From positions 11,004-75,003 of the forward strand of contig CAKOXD010000007.1 of the NCBI GenBank assembly GCA_934130005.1: DNA of 64,000 nucleotides, given 5' to 3'. Positions 7,875 through 16,603 of this stretch are shown piece by piece (position 1 is the stretch's first letter; each line of letters opens with the position of its first letter). The notes under the pieces are model-generated. The model saw only the letters and a program-made list of their open reading frames with translations. It had not been told where the DNA came from and did not search any database. The DNA is from an uncultured Bacilli bacterium. Its GTDB lineage: Bacteria; Bacillota_I; Bacilli_A; RF39; UBA660. The translations under genes and the position numbers were made by a program.

Positions 7875-8312
7875 ATGAAAAAAAGTTTATTTTTAGTTGT
7901 TTCAGTTGTTATGATAGGTTTATTAACTGGATGTGGAAAAGAAAAAGTTTTAGAGTGTGATTTAAAAGAAACACAAAACGGAATGCAAATGTCTCAAAAC
8001 TTAAAAGCAACATTTAAGGGAAATGAAGTAAAAGATATTACTATGAAAATGGATGTTGTTTTAGAAGAAAAATATAAATCATATTCTGATATGTTTGTTT
8101 CTAGTATAGATTCACAATTTACTAAATATAAAAATAAAAAAGGTTTAACTTATAAAACTGAAAAAAGTGATGACGGTGTTGTTGTAAATATCTATGCTGA
8201 TTTAGATAAAATGAGTAAAGAAGATAAAGAAGAATTAGATTTAGTAGATACAACAGGATCTTATGATAAAACAAAAGAAGAACTTGAAAAAGAAGGTTAT
8301 ACTTGTAAATAA
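7875..8312 (+). CDS. small secreted lipoprotein, DUF1307/YehR-like
   Basis: This 145-residue protein has a lipoprotein signal peptide ending in LLTGC, so Cys20 should be lipidated and the rest exposed on the outer face of the membrane. The mature part is charged. Its layout (CDLKETQNGMQMSQ, a TFKGNEVKDI segment, and a C-terminal EEGYTCK-like end) resembles the YehR/DUF1307 lipoproteins, whose function is unknown. Upstream is a TTGACA element (7826-7831) with a poor -10 (TAAATT). It is monocistronic with a strong terminator. The family assignment is by eye. Confidence 0.75.
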   Translation: MKKSLFLVVSVVMIGLLTGCGKEKVLECDLKETQNGMQMSQNLKATFKGNEVKDITMKMDVVLEEKYKSYSDMFVSSIDSQFTKYKNKKGLTYKTEKSDDGVVVNIYADLDKMSKEDKEELDLVDTTGSYDKTKEELEKEGYTCK

Positions 8313-8337
8313 CATTTGAAATTTCAAATGTTTTTTT
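8311..8337 (+). terminator. intrinsic terminator
   Basis: AACATTTGAA and a matching ATTTCAAATGTT arm form a perfect stem followed by seven T residues. Confidence 0.8.
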
Positions 8338-8383
8338 CTTGCTTTTTAATACTTTAAAATATATAATTATAAAGAGGTGTGCT

Positions 8384-9106
8384 ATGGAAAGATTACAAAA
8401 AGTTATATCAAATAGTGGTTATACATCAAGAAGAAAAGCAGAGGAATTAATATTAAAAGGATTGGTAAAAGTAAATGGAAATACAGTTTATGAGCTAGGT
8501 GTTAAAGTTTCATCAAGTGATTTAATAGAAATAGATGGTTATATATTAAAAAACGAAAATAAAGTTTATTATTTATTGAATAAGCCTAGAGGTATTATTA
8601 CTTCAACAAGTGATGATAAAGGAAGAAAAACAGTTGTTGATTTAATAAATACTAATGTTAGAATTTATCCAGTTGGAAGACTTGATTATGATACAACAGG
8701 AGCACTTATTCTTACAAATGATGGTGAACTTGCAAATTTAATAATGCATCCAAAGTCACAAATAGATAAAGTATATATTGCTAAAGTTAAAGGTTTAATA
8801 GGAAAGGTTCAAATATTAAAACTACAAAATGGAGTCATAGTTGATGGAGTTAAAACAAGTAAGGCTAAAGCTAGAATTTTAAGCTATGATAAAAAGACTG
8901 ATACCTCTATAGTTGAACTTACAATTCATGAAGGAAGAAATCATCAAGTAAAAAAAATGTTTAATGCAATAGGTTATGATGTTTTGAAATTAAAAAGAGA
9001 AAGAATTGCATTTTTATCTATAAAAGATATGAAATCAGGGGATTATAGATTACTAAATCCAAAAGAGGTAAAAAAATTATATAATGAAACAAAAAAAACG
9101 TGTTAG
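8384..9106 (+). CDS. rluB: 23S rRNA pseudouridine synthase, RsuA/RluB family
   Basis: This 240-residue protein has an N-terminal S4 RNA-binding domain (MERLQKVISNSGYTSRRKAE) followed by the catalytic domain. The active-site motif is GRLDYDTTGALILTNDG, with the catalytic Asp in RLDYD. The C-terminal GRNHQVKKMF segment is typical of RsuA-family enzymes. In Firmicutes the single member of this type usually modifies 23S rRNA helix 89-90 (RluB). An in-frame start 45 nt upstream would add residues not seen in the family; AAAGAGGTG precedes the chosen ATG. It ends in a hairpin shared with the convergent ferredoxin gene. Confidence 0.92.
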   Translation: MERLQKVISNSGYTSRRKAEELILKGLVKVNGNTVYELGVKVSSSDLIEIDGYILKNENKVYYLLNKPRGIITSTSDDKGRKTVVDLINTNVRIYPVGRLDYDTTGALILTNDGELANLIMHPKSQIDKVYIAKVKGLIGKVQILKLQNGVIVDGVKTSKAKARILSYDKKTDTSIVELTIHEGRNHQVKKMFNAIGYDVLKLKRERIAFLSIKDMKSGDYRLLNPKEVKKLYNETKKTC

Positions 9107-9120
9107 TTACACGTTTTCTT
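9094..9120. terminator. shared bidirectional terminator rluB/ferredoxin
   Basis: AAAACGTGT and ACACGTTTT form the stem. The stop codons of both convergent genes are adjacent (TAG at 9104-9106 and, on the other strand, TAA at 9107-9109) and lie in its loop. Confidence 0.75.
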
Positions 9121-9319
9121 TATAAATTGCACTTGTAGGGCACCCATCTAATGCATCCATTACATCATTTTTTAATTCTTCACTCATATTATCAAGTATA
9201 TTATTATCTTCTTCTGTTTTAGCAAATCCTTCATCATCAAAAGAGAAAACTTCACTTGCTATTGCAGTGCATGCTCCACATCCAATACATTTTTCTTGAT
9301 CAACTTTTACCTTTTCCAT
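9107..9319 (-). CDS. single [4Fe-4S] ferredoxin
   Basis: This 70-residue ferredoxin has cluster ligands Cys11, Cys14, Cys17 (CIGCGAC) and Cys60 (DGCPTSAI), the pattern of bacterial single-cluster [4Fe-4S] ferredoxins. The protein is acidic in the middle, as expected of an electron carrier. AGGAGGATTTT precedes the ATG. It is monocistronic and faces rluB. The redox partner is not shown by the neighbourhood. Confidence 0.95.
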   Translation of the reverse strand: MEKVKVDQEKCIGCGACTAIASEVFSFDDEGFAKTEEDNNILDNMSEELKNDVMDALDGCPTSAIYKENV

Positions 9320-9418
9320 AAAATCCTCCTAAAACAATTATAAAAAAAATATAAACTAAATGCAAGTAAAGGTTTAAAAAATTTTTAAAATATGATATTA
9401 TTATTTATAGGTGATAGT

Positions 9419-10222
9419 ATGGTAAGCAGAATGGAAAAATATTATAAAAATAGTAGTGAAGTAAAACAAAGAAGTCAAAAAAATAAAGATTTATATCATA
9501 GTATATATGATTATGGAGAATATTCTAATATTGAGGGAATTGCTACTATAGATAAAAATAATGAAGTTGATATCACTAAAATAAAAAATACTATTAAAAA
9601 TCGTGAAAACTATAAAAGAGAAAAACAATATAGGCAAATTACTAATAAAAAAGAGGATTATGTTGATACTGAAATTAGTCATGAATTTGAAAAAAAAGAA
9701 CAAAAAAGTTATGATATAAGAGATGTATTAAATAAAGCAAAAGATAAAAAAAATATAGATAATTCTTATAGAAGTTTAGATAATACAAGTTATAATATAT
9801 TAAAAAATTTAGAATTAGGTGAAGATAAGAAAAAAAATTATAAAGATTATGATGATGATGAATTAAAAGAGTTAATTAATACTATAACTAGTACTAGTAT
9901 GTTAAATCAAATGGATGATAAAGAATTAGGTTTAAATATGTTAAATTTAGATGAAACTAAATCAATAGGTGAAGATAATTCTGTAAAAAAGTTACTTGAA
10001 CAAGCAAAAAGATATGAAGAAAGAAAAAAAGAATCACCTATCGAAATAGATAATTCCTTTTACACATCAAGTCTTAATTTTTCTAAAGATGATTTTGAAG
10101 AGGCCAATGGTGTTGTAACAAAAAGAAAATCAAAGAAAATATTGTTAAAAATTTTACTTTTTATAGGATTATTAGTATTAACAGGATTAATAATTTTTGG
10201 AATTTACTACTTAATTAAGTAG
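9419..10222 (+). CDS. hypothetical protein with C-terminal membrane anchor
   Basis: I do not recognise this 267-residue protein. Residues 1-235 are very hydrophilic, rich in Lys, Asn, Asp and Glu, and probably partly disordered or helical. Residues about 240-267 form one hydrophobic helix preceded by basic residues (KRKSKK), so it should be tail-anchored with its bulk in the cytoplasm. The ATG at 9419 follows AGGTGATAG; the in-frame codons before it would add an unlikely hydrophobic stub. It lies beside, but opposite to, the germination operon. A role at the membrane as an adaptor is possible but nothing in the sequence proves it. Confidence 0.7.
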   Translation: MVSRMEKYYKNSSEVKQRSQKNKDLYHSIYDYGEYSNIEGIATIDKNNEVDITKIKNTIKNRENYKREKQYRQITNKKEDYVDTEISHEFEKKEQKSYDIRDVLNKAKDKKNIDNSYRSLDNTSYNILKNLELGEDKKKNYKDYDDDELKELINTITSTSMLNQMDDKELGLNMLNLDETKSIGEDNSVKKLLEQAKRYEERKKESPIEIDNSFYTSSLNFSKDDFEEANGVVTKRKSKKILLKILLFIGLLVLTGLIIFGIYYLIK

Positions 10223-10230
10223 TTTTTTTA
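10206..10230 (+). terminator. intrinsic terminator
   Basis: ACTACTTAATTAAGTAGT is an 18-nt perfect palindrome followed by seven T residues on the plus strand. It also spans the end of the convergent gerB gene, but that strand has no T-run. Confidence 0.75.
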
Positions 10231-11303
10231 ATTCTTATAAAAATAATTAATGGTATTAAAAATAAAAATATTCCTAATATAAATGGAAGATAATATAATA
10301 TGAATGTATCAGCTGATGTATTACTTTTAAATAGAAAATTACTACATATTACACATGATATGAGGATAGCTATAGTGATAAATTTATTATCATATTTATT
10401 ATTTACCATATGTTTATATGCAAATTTTAAGTAGAAAAAGCACATACTTATTATCATATATAAATCAAATATCCATTGAATTGCAAGTATACTTTCAAAT
10501 CTTTGAAAAAATCCTGTTGTTGAAATTCTTCTAAGTAATACAAAATCTGGAAATTCATATAATTTAGCTAGATCAATTCCAAATGATGATATTGTATAAA
10601 ATGTTGTAGTAAATTTTCCAATATTTGCTATTAAGTAAAAAATAATTATAAATTTATTAATATTATTACTATTTTTTATTCTTTTTTTAGGTATCATTAA
10701 TAATATAAATAACGGTAAAATTGTATATGCAACATGAGATATTCCACTAATTAAAGGTGGTTTTATACCATGTTCTAAAAAAGGTTTAATATTATCAATT
10801 CTAATATTTCCGAGTAATCCCGTTACACATATTAAAAATATTATAACTGAAATATAAAATAATAAATTAGCTGCTCTTACTAAAACATTTATTTTTTTTG
10901 TACATGTATATATAAAACATATTCCAAATAATATAGCAACATATAAAGTAGATGTTCTGAATAAATATTGTGAACTTATAAAATTAATTAAATCGAAAAA
11001 AACTATTAAAATTAAGAAGAAAATAAATAACGATAATATAATATTTATTATTGATTCTATTTTTTTTCCAAAGAGATAATCTATTTTTTCATATATGTTT
11101 AATTCTTCTTTATAATTGAATATTTTTAAAAAAATATATAATGGTATTATACCTATAATCATTCCTATGATAGGTGATAAATATCCATCAACACCTCCAA
11201 TATGAATATAAGAATTGATGGATATACCAAGTGACAGAGAACGAATTATAAAATAAATTAATATACCATATTCAAAACAGGAGATTTCATTAACTTTCTT
11301 CAT
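10215..11303 (-). CDS. gerB: spore germinant receptor subunit B (GerB family)
   Basis: This 362-residue polytopic protein with about ten hydrophobic segments belongs to the GerB/GerKB family, a branch of the amino-acid permease superfamily found in endospore formers. With the A and C subunits it forms the inner-membrane receptor that senses germinants. It is the third gene of the operon and overlaps gerC by 14 nt, so it is translationally coupled. Its length is normal for the family. The specific germinant cannot be read from sequence. Confidence 0.9.
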   Translation of the reverse strand: MKKVNEISCFEYGILIYFIIRSLSLGISINSYIHIGGVDGYLSPIIGMIIGIIPLYIFLKIFNYKEELNIYEKIDYLFGKKIESIINIILSLFIFFLILIVFFDLINFISSQYLFRTSTLYVAILFGICFIYTCTKKINVLVRAANLLFYISVIIFLICVTGLLGNIRIDNIKPFLEHGIKPPLISGISHVAYTILPLFILLMIPKKRIKNSNNINKFIIIFYLIANIGKFTTTFYTISSFGIDLAKLYEFPDFVLLRRISTTGFFQRFESILAIQWIFDLYMIISMCFFYLKFAYKHMVNNKYDNKFITIAILISCVICSNFLFKSNTSADTFILYYLPFILGIFLFLIPLIIFIRIKKTT

Positions 11304-12474
11304 ATTTAGCCACCTTTATTGATTGTTTTATTGATCCTTTATTTTTAATACTAACATCTACATTTATTTTAATATCTAAGTTACTAAATTCTTTATCCCA
11401 ATCATCAATAGAATTAAAATATTTAGGATTTTTTTTATATATTAAATTTCCAAAACCAAAAATATCTGTTTCATTATCTTTTGCTTTTTTTATTCCTTTT
11501 TCTACTAAATACACCATTTTATTTTCTGTTTTATCTTTAATTTTTTTTATATTTTTTTCATCATATAAATTTATTTTACAAGTCACTTCTTGTAAGTCAC
11601 CTTGTGCTTTAATATTTAAATATATAACTGGTTTGTTGTTTTTAAATTTAACTTTCTTTTTAACTTTTAAACTGGATATTGCTGTTACTGCATATCCATC
11701 ATTACATTTTGTTTCAACTATCATTTCATTTGTACTACCGTTTGCTATATTAATTCCTCTACTTTCATTATCACTAGCATAATCTAAAAACTTTGATCCT
11801 TTAAATAGTGCTAATCCTTTAAGTCCTACAAATGATTTTAATTCTACTGATTCTAAGGATTTTGTGCTGCTTCCTTTTTCTGGATCTCCATATATTTTTA
11901 TTGTTGGAAGATATGGTTCTTCTCCTTTTTTTAAATATGATTCAATAAATCTACTATACGTCATATTATCTGATATAGAGCTTTTATTATTTGCTGTTTC
12001 AATATTTAATTTAATATTATTTGATTGAAATGATTCTAATGGTGATATTATTTTTAATACATCACTAGCTTTTTCATCTTCTCTTGTCATTATAAGATAA
12101 AATCTTTTTGTTGTTTCTGGACTCCTAAATAGGTAATCACTTATATCATCTAATCCTTTTTTTGCAACTTTTTCTGATACTATTACAACTGCTAAGTGTC
12201 CTAAGTATATCTGTTTTGGTATTCTATTATCTATCTTTTTAAATGCCATTGATATACTTTCACCTTTTCCATCATATAATACGGTTCCAGCATCTCCTTC
12301 TTTAGCACTTTCATTTGCTTTTTTAGAATTTGATATTAAAGTACTTACTTTATAATCATCTCCTTCTAAGTCTATAGCAAGACCAGTTACAATTGCAATG
12401 TTATTTAATTCTTTATAATCTGTGCAACCACAAAAAATAAAAATTATTGGAATTAAAAGAATTATTTTTTTCAT
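11290..12474 (-). CDS. gerC: spore germinant receptor lipoprotein (Ger(x)C family)
   Basis: This 394-residue lipoprotein has a signal peptide ending in IFCGC, so the lipidated residue is about Cys17. The family markers NNIAIVTGLAIDLEGDDY and FVGLKGLALFKGSKFLDY are present. Ger(x)C proteins sit on the outer face of the spore inner membrane and are needed for receptor function. It overlaps gerA by 4 nt (ATGA) and gerB by 14 nt. The A-C-B order is that of the Bacillus gerK operon rather than gerA. Confidence 0.93.
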   Translation of the reverse strand: MKKIILLIPIIFIFCGCTDYKELNNIAIVTGLAIDLEGDDYKVSTLISNSKKANESAKEGDAGTVLYDGKGESISMAFKKIDNRIPKQIYLGHLAVVIVSEKVAKKGLDDISDYLFRSPETTKRFYLIMTREDEKASDVLKIISPLESFQSNNIKLNIETANNKSSISDNMTYSRFIESYLKKGEEPYLPTIKIYGDPEKGSSTKSLESVELKSFVGLKGLALFKGSKFLDYASDNESRGINIANGSTNEMIVETKCNDGYAVTAISSLKVKKKVKFKNNKPVIYLNIKAQGDLQEVTCKINLYDEKNIKKIKDKTENKMVYLVEKGIKKAKDNETDIFGFGNLIYKKNPKYFNSIDDWDKEFSNLDIKINVDVSIKNKGSIKQSIKVAKYEES

Positions 12475-13928
12475 TTGTAATCACCCATTCTTGTTATATT
12501 TTTAGTTAAGTATGATGCTCTTTTCTTTTCTTTTACCCTTGATGTTCTAATAAATGTATCTTTTAACATTTTAGGATATAGTGGTGTAAGTGGTGTTAAG
12601 TATGGTGTTTCTAGAAATTCCATACTACATATTTTAATAATAAATATTAAAAGTGCAATTATAAATCCGATAAATCCAAGTAGTGTAGCAAATACTATAA
12701 ATATGAGTCTCCACCATCTAATTCCGTTTATAAAATCAACATCCGTATATATAAGTCCAGAAATAGATGTGAATGCTACTACTATTATAATTATAGGTGA
12801 TACTATACCAGCACTTACTGCTGCTTCTCCTAATATTAATGCGCCTACTATACTTATTGATGCTCCTGTTGAATTTGGCATTCTTATATCAGCTTCTCTT
12901 AATATCTCAAAGATTACTATCATAAGTACAAGTTCTAATGTTGTTGGAAATGGTACTCCATCTTTTTGAATTGATAGTGATATTAATAATTCATTCGGAA
13001 TTACTTCTTGATTCCATGTTGTAACAGCTATATAAAAACCAGGTGTTATTAAAGTTAATATAAGACTTAATAATCTGATTAATCTTGTTAATGTTATATT
13101 AAGTGGTTTTTGATAATAATCTTCTGGATTATGAATAAAATCTATTAATAATCCAGGTATTATTAAAGCATAAGGACTATTTTCAACTAAAATAACTATT
13201 TTTCCTTCTAGTAATGCCCCACTAACTAAGTCTGGTCTTTCTGTACTTATCATTTGAGGAAAGGCATTATTTTTGTCGTATGTTAGAAATTCTCTTATAT
13301 ATCCACTATCAAGTATTCCGTCAATATCTATTTTTTTTATTTTTTCTTCTATTTTTTTAACATTATTTAAATTTGCTATATCTTGTATATATGCTATCGA
13401 GACTTTTGTTTTTGTTCTTCTTCCGACTTTTAAATCTTTAAACCATAATTTTTCATCTTTAATTCTTTTTCTAATTAAGCCAATATTACTTTCATGATTT
13501 TCTGTAAAGCTATCTTTTGGACCTCTTATAATTGATTCACTTGATGATTCTGTAATAGATCTATTTAAATCTTTTTTTGTTTCAATTGTTATAGCTTCAT
13601 TAAATCCTTCAATAAATATAATAGTAAATCCTGATGATAATTTATATAGTATATTTTGATAATTTTTTTCTTTTGATAAATTACTATTATATATACTGTT
13701 TTCTAATTTTTTAAATGTATTACTAAAAATATTAGTATTTTCTTTTTTACTTACAATACTTTGCATTAAAAAATCACTTATTTTATCATCACTACTTACA
13801 CTTTGTAAGAATAGATAAGCAATTTTTTTATTTTTTATGTCAATAGTTCTAGTTACTAAGTCATTTGTATTTCCATAACTATTTTTTATATTTTTTATAT
13901 TTTCTTCTATATTTTTACTTATCTTCAT
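12471..13928 (-). CDS. gerA: spore germinant receptor subunit A (GerA family)
   Basis: This 485-residue subunit has a hydrophilic N-terminal domain (residues 1-270) with the family signature GPKDSFTENHESNIGLIRKR. Five or so membrane segments follow, including the PELLISLSIQ and RMPNSTGASISIVGALILGEAAV regions. GerA family proteins bind germinant with GerB and form the ion-conducting part of the receptor. GAGGG precedes the ATG. It opens a three-gene operon with overlapping genes. Expression would be expected in the forespore under sigma-G; a CATATAAT-like sequence lies upstream but I could not define a confident sigma-G promoter. Confidence 0.95.
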   Translation of the reverse strand: MKISKNIEENIKNIKNSYGNTNDLVTRTIDIKNKKIAYLFLQSVSSDDKISDFLMQSIVSKKENTNIFSNTFKKLENSIYNSNLSKEKNYQNILYKLSSGFTIIFIEGFNEAITIETKKDLNRSITESSSESIIRGPKDSFTENHESNIGLIRKRIKDEKLWFKDLKVGRRTKTKVSIAYIQDIANLNNVKKIEEKIKKIDIDGILDSGYIREFLTYDKNNAFPQMISTERPDLVSGALLEGKIVILVENSPYALIIPGLLIDFIHNPEDYYQKPLNITLTRLIRLLSLILTLITPGFYIAVTTWNQEVIPNELLISLSIQKDGVPFPTTLELVLMIVIFEILREADIRMPNSTGASISIVGALILGEAAVSAGIVSPIIIIVVAFTSISGLIYTDVDFINGIRWWRLIFIVFATLLGFIGFIIALLIFIIKICSMEFLETPYLTPLTPLYPKMLKDTFIRTSRVKEKKRASYLTKNITRMGDYK

Positions 13929-13970
13929 AATATCCCTCGCACTTTTATTATTTCCAAATTGCCAAATTAT

Positions 13971-13999
13971 ATGACATTAATTGTTATTTTTGGTATAAT
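13971..13999 (+). promoter_or_regulatory. promoter of the RNA methyltransferase gene
   Basis: ATGACA (13971-13976) and TATAAT (13994-13999) are spaced by 17 bp in the short divergent region shared with gerA. Confidence 0.6.
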
Positions 14000-14015
14000 T
14001 AATTAGGTGAATACT

Positions 14016-15236
14016 ATGAGAATTATAATTGATAGAATGGATCATCAAGGTAGAGGAATAGGGAAGATAAATGGAAAAACAATTTTTGTTTATAATGCTT
14101 TACCTTTAGAAGATGTTGAAGTAGAAATAATAAAAGAAAATAAAAAGTTTTTAATTGGTAAGGTAATAAAATATTATAGTTTATCAAAAGATAGGGTTAA
14201 TCCAATTTGTCCTTTTTATTTGAATTGCGGCGGTTGTGATATTATGCATATTTCTTATTTTAATCAATTAGTTTACAAGGAAAATAAAATTAGACAAATT
14301 ATAGATAAATTTACAAATTTAAATTCTGATATTGTTAAACCAATTGTAGGTAATAATAATAAAAATTATAGAAATAAAGTAACTTTTCATGTTGATAATA
14401 AAATAGGTTTTTATGAAAAAGAAAGCTATAATATAGTTCCTATTGATAATTGTTTTATTTCTTTACCTAAAATTAATGAAATATTATGTAAAGTAAAAAA
14501 TATTAATTTAGATAATGTTATCGAAGTTATAATTAGAGTATCTAATTACAATAATAATTCAATGGTTATTTTTAAATTATCAAAAGATAGAGATTTTTCT
14601 TCTTTTTTAAAATTAAAAAATGATGTTGATAATATTATTATTTACCAAAATAAAGAATATAAAACTATATATGGTGATGGTTTTATAGTTGATAAAATAG
14701 GTGATTATTTATATAAAATATCTCCTGATTCATTTTTTCAAGTTAATACATCTTTAGCAACTCTTTTGTATAGTAAAGTATTAGAATATTTAAATCCATC
14801 AAAATGTGATAATGTTCTAGATTTATATTGTGGTGCTGGAACAATTGGAATATTTGTAAGTCGTTTTGCTAAAAGTGTAAAAGGAATTGAAATAAATAAA
14901 TATGCAGTAGAGGACGCTAATTATAATAAAAAAATAAATAATGTAGATAATATTTCTTTTGAATGTTTATCAACTTCTTTTGTTTCTAAATTTAAAGATA
15001 AATTTGATAGCGTTATAGTAGATCCACCTAGAAGTGGACTTGATAAAAAGACTATTGATTATTTAATAAATTTAAAAGCTAAAAAAATTGTTTATGTATC
15101 TTGTGATCCTATTACTTTAGCTAGAGATTTAGAAATATTAAAAAATTATTATGAAGTAAAAGAAATAACACCTTTTGATATGTTTTCAAATACGTATCAT
15201 GTTGAATGTGTTTCTATATTACAAAAAAAATATTAG
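14016..15236 (+). CDS. 23S rRNA (uracil-5-)-methyltransferase, RumA/RlmCD family
   Basis: This 406-residue enzyme transfers a methyl group from SAM to C5 of a uracil. An N-terminal TRAM domain (1-55) is followed by a [4Fe-4S] cysteine cluster (CPFYLNCGGC with a later Cys). A Rossmann methyltransferase domain then carries DLYCGAGTIGIF, DPPRSGLD and the catalytic SCDP loop. Firmicutes members act on U747 and/or U1939 of 23S rRNA; which one applies here is not decidable. The ATG at 14016 is chosen over an in-frame GTG nine bases upstream because AGGTG forms the ribosome site. Confidence 0.93.
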   Translation: MRIIIDRMDHQGRGIGKINGKTIFVYNALPLEDVEVEIIKENKKFLIGKVIKYYSLSKDRVNPICPFYLNCGGCDIMHISYFNQLVYKENKIRQIIDKFTNLNSDIVKPIVGNNNKNYRNKVTFHVDNKIGFYEKESYNIVPIDNCFISLPKINEILCKVKNINLDNVIEVIIRVSNYNNNSMVIFKLSKDRDFSSFLKLKNDVDNIIIYQNKEYKTIYGDGFIVDKIGDYLYKISPDSFFQVNTSLATLLYSKVLEYLNPSKCDNVLDLYCGAGTIGIFVSRFAKSVKGIEINKYAVEDANYNKKINNVDNISFECLSTSFVSKFKDKFDSVIVDPPRSGLDKKTIDYLINLKAKKIVYVSCDPITLARDLEILKNYYEVKEITPFDMFSNTYHVECVSILQKKY

Positions 15237-15305
15237 AAGATAAATTTGTTAATAAATTGTTTATTTAAAGTGTTAAAAATAGTAAATTGAAAGTAGATTG
15301 ATATT

Positions 15306-15485
15306 ATGGAATACAAAATAGAAAATACAATTACTGTAGAAGAATTTATAGAGATGGTTGAATCGGTAGGATGGAAAACATACTCAATAGAACAAGTAAA
15401 AAAAGCTTTAATAAATACTATGTATATGGTTAAAATTTCTTATAATAATGAATTAGTAGGAATTGAAATTAAAAAAAATTTATGA
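15306..15485 (+). pseudogene. truncated GNAT acetyltransferase (N-terminal remnant)
   Basis: This 59-residue ORF reads like the first quarter of a GNAT N-acetyltransferase: VEEFIEMVESVGW, then YSIEQVKKALINT and a strand ending NELVGIEI. The rest of the fold, including the acetyl-CoA-binding R/QxxGxG/A loop, is missing. After the stop there is only AT-rich spacer. The upstream ribosome site is weak. It is probably a decaying gene; a functional micro-protein is less likely. Confidence 0.55.
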
Positions 15486-15534
15486 ATAATTTGTTAAGAA
15501 AATAAAAATTAAATTAATTAAGGGAGTGAATTTC

Positions 15535-16023
15535 ATGGCTGGAGTAAGTGTAGTAGTTTTAATTCTTTTTTTATTTTTTATATATCTAATTTTATTTGTA
15601 ATTTTTATATTATCTACCTTAATAAATTACATATTTGAAAGTATTTCAGTTATGTGTATGAGTAAAAGTTTAGGATATAAAAATAATATTACATCTTGGA
15701 TTCCTTTTTATAATAAGTATATATTAGGTAAAATATCAGGAAATAAAATAATGGGTGGAATATCTGGAGGATTGACATTTATATTGTTTTTTTTAAGCCC
15801 TTATCTCTATATTTACCAAGAAGAAAAAGTAATTTTATATATTATTTTAATGATTATTGCAATAACTATTTTAATATTAGATATTTTTATTGCACATAAT
15901 ATATATATAAAATCTAATGATAAATATGGTGATATATTTACTATATTTAATATTTTATCATTAGGTTTGTTAAGACCAATATTTCTTTTTGTAGTAAGAA
16001 ATAAACTAAGTAAAAGTAAATAA
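15535..16023 (+). CDS. hypothetical integral membrane protein
   Basis: This 162-residue protein has about four hydrophobic helices. A polar loop after the first helix (SKSLGYKNNITSWIPFYNKYILGKI) contains a W-I-P-F-Y-N motif seen in several small Firmicutes membrane proteins with no known function. AGGGAG lies 9 nt before the ATG. It is probably monocistronic, with a terminator at its end. I cannot name a function. Confidence 0.7.
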   Translation: MAGVSVVVLILFLFFIYLILFVIFILSTLINYIFESISVMCMSKSLGYKNNITSWIPFYNKYILGKISGNKIMGGISGGLTFILFFLSPYLYIYQEEKVILYIILMIIAITILILDIFIAHNIYIKSNDKYGDIFTIFNILSLGLLRPIFLFVVRNKLSKSK

Positions 16024-16046
16024 TATACCCCCTTATTTACTTTTTA
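16012..16046 (+). terminator. intrinsic terminator before csoR
   Basis: AAAAGTAAATAA and TTATTTACTTTT form a 12-bp stem around TATACCCCC and run into T residues. The upstream stop codon lies in the stem. Confidence 0.65.
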
Positions 16047-16082
16047 ATGTTAATTATATATAATTTAATCGGTGGTGAGAAA

Positions 16083-16367
16083 ATGAGTGAATGCTTAAAA
16101 AAAACAAAACGAAGTGATGAAGAGAAAAAACAACTTTTAAGTAGAATTAATAGAATTAATGGTCAACTTGATGGAATAAAGAAAATGATAGAAAGCGATA
16201 AATATTGTAATGATATATTAATTCAAGTAGTAGCTGCAGAAAAATCTTTAAAAAGCTTAGCAAATCTCATGTTTGAAAACCATATTTATCGATGTATTTC
16301 TAATGATATAAAAAATGAAGAAATAATAGATGAATTAACAAGTTTATTTAAAAGATTTAATGATTAG
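16083..16367 (+). CDS. csoR: CsoR-type copper-sensing transcriptional repressor
   Basis: This 94-residue all-helical repressor belongs to the CsoR/RcnR family. Its putative Cu(I) ligands Cys42, His67 and Cys71 have exactly the spacing of the copper ligands Cys45-His70-Cys74 in Bacillus subtilis CsoR, supporting copper over nickel or formaldehyde sensing. The second-sphere Tyr41 before the first Cys is also present. GGTGGTGAG precedes the chosen ATG. The metallothionein-like gene follows after 11 nt, almost surely in the same transcript, so copper would derepress its own sequestering protein. Confidence 0.88.
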   Translation: MSECLKKTKRSDEEKKQLLSRINRINGQLDGIKKMIESDKYCNDILIQVVAAEKSLKSLANLMFENHIYRCISNDIKNEEIIDELTSLFKRFND

Positions 16368-16378
16368 GAGGTGTAAAT

Positions 16379-16597
16379 ATGGAAGAAAAGAAAATGTGTG
16401 ATGAAAAATGTACATGTGGTTGCAACGATGGTAAAGAATGTATTTGCGATGAAAAATGTACATGTGGTTGTGAAGAAGGTAATTGTACTTGCGATGAAAA
16501 ATGTACATGTGGTTGTGAAGAAGGTAATTGTACTTGTGATGAAAATTGTACATGCGGTTGCCAAAATAACGATAACAAATGTGAATGTTCTAAATAA
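16379..16597 (+). CDS. metallothionein-like cysteine-rich repeat protein
   Basis: This 72-residue protein has 21 cysteines arranged as four near-identical units of the form CDEKCTCGCEEGNCT. The two central units are identical at the protein level. The CxC and CxCxC spacing, absence of aromatic residues and linkage to a CsoR repressor suggest a cytoplasmic Cu(I)-binding metallothionein. It does not look like the BmtA/SmtA family or the mycobacterial MymT, so this is a convergent or undescribed type. AGGAGGTG precedes the ATG. An IS element sits directly downstream. Function is inferred from composition and context. Confidence 0.8.
   Translation: MEEKKMCDEKCTCGCNDGKECICDEKCTCGCEEGNCTCDEKCTCGCEEGNCTCDENCTCGCQNNDNKCECSK
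16388..16590 (+). repeat. four tandem ~45-nt coding repeats
   Basis: Tandem units encode the cysteine motif of the metallothionein-like gene. Units two and three (45 nt each) differ hardly at all at the DNA level, suggesting recent expansion by slippage or unequal exchange. Confidence 0.75.
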
Positions 16598-16603
16598 TTA
16601 TTA

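Noticed and set aside
13929..13980. A sigma-G promoter for the ger operon
   Set aside because: A CATATAAT-like -10 is present but no TGAATA-like -35 lies 17-18 bp upstream, so it could not be supported.
16024..16034. ATACCCCC as a CsoR operator half-site
   Set aside because: It is the loop of a 12-bp terminator hairpin and lacks a matching GGGGTAT half. An operator is expected but I could not locate it.
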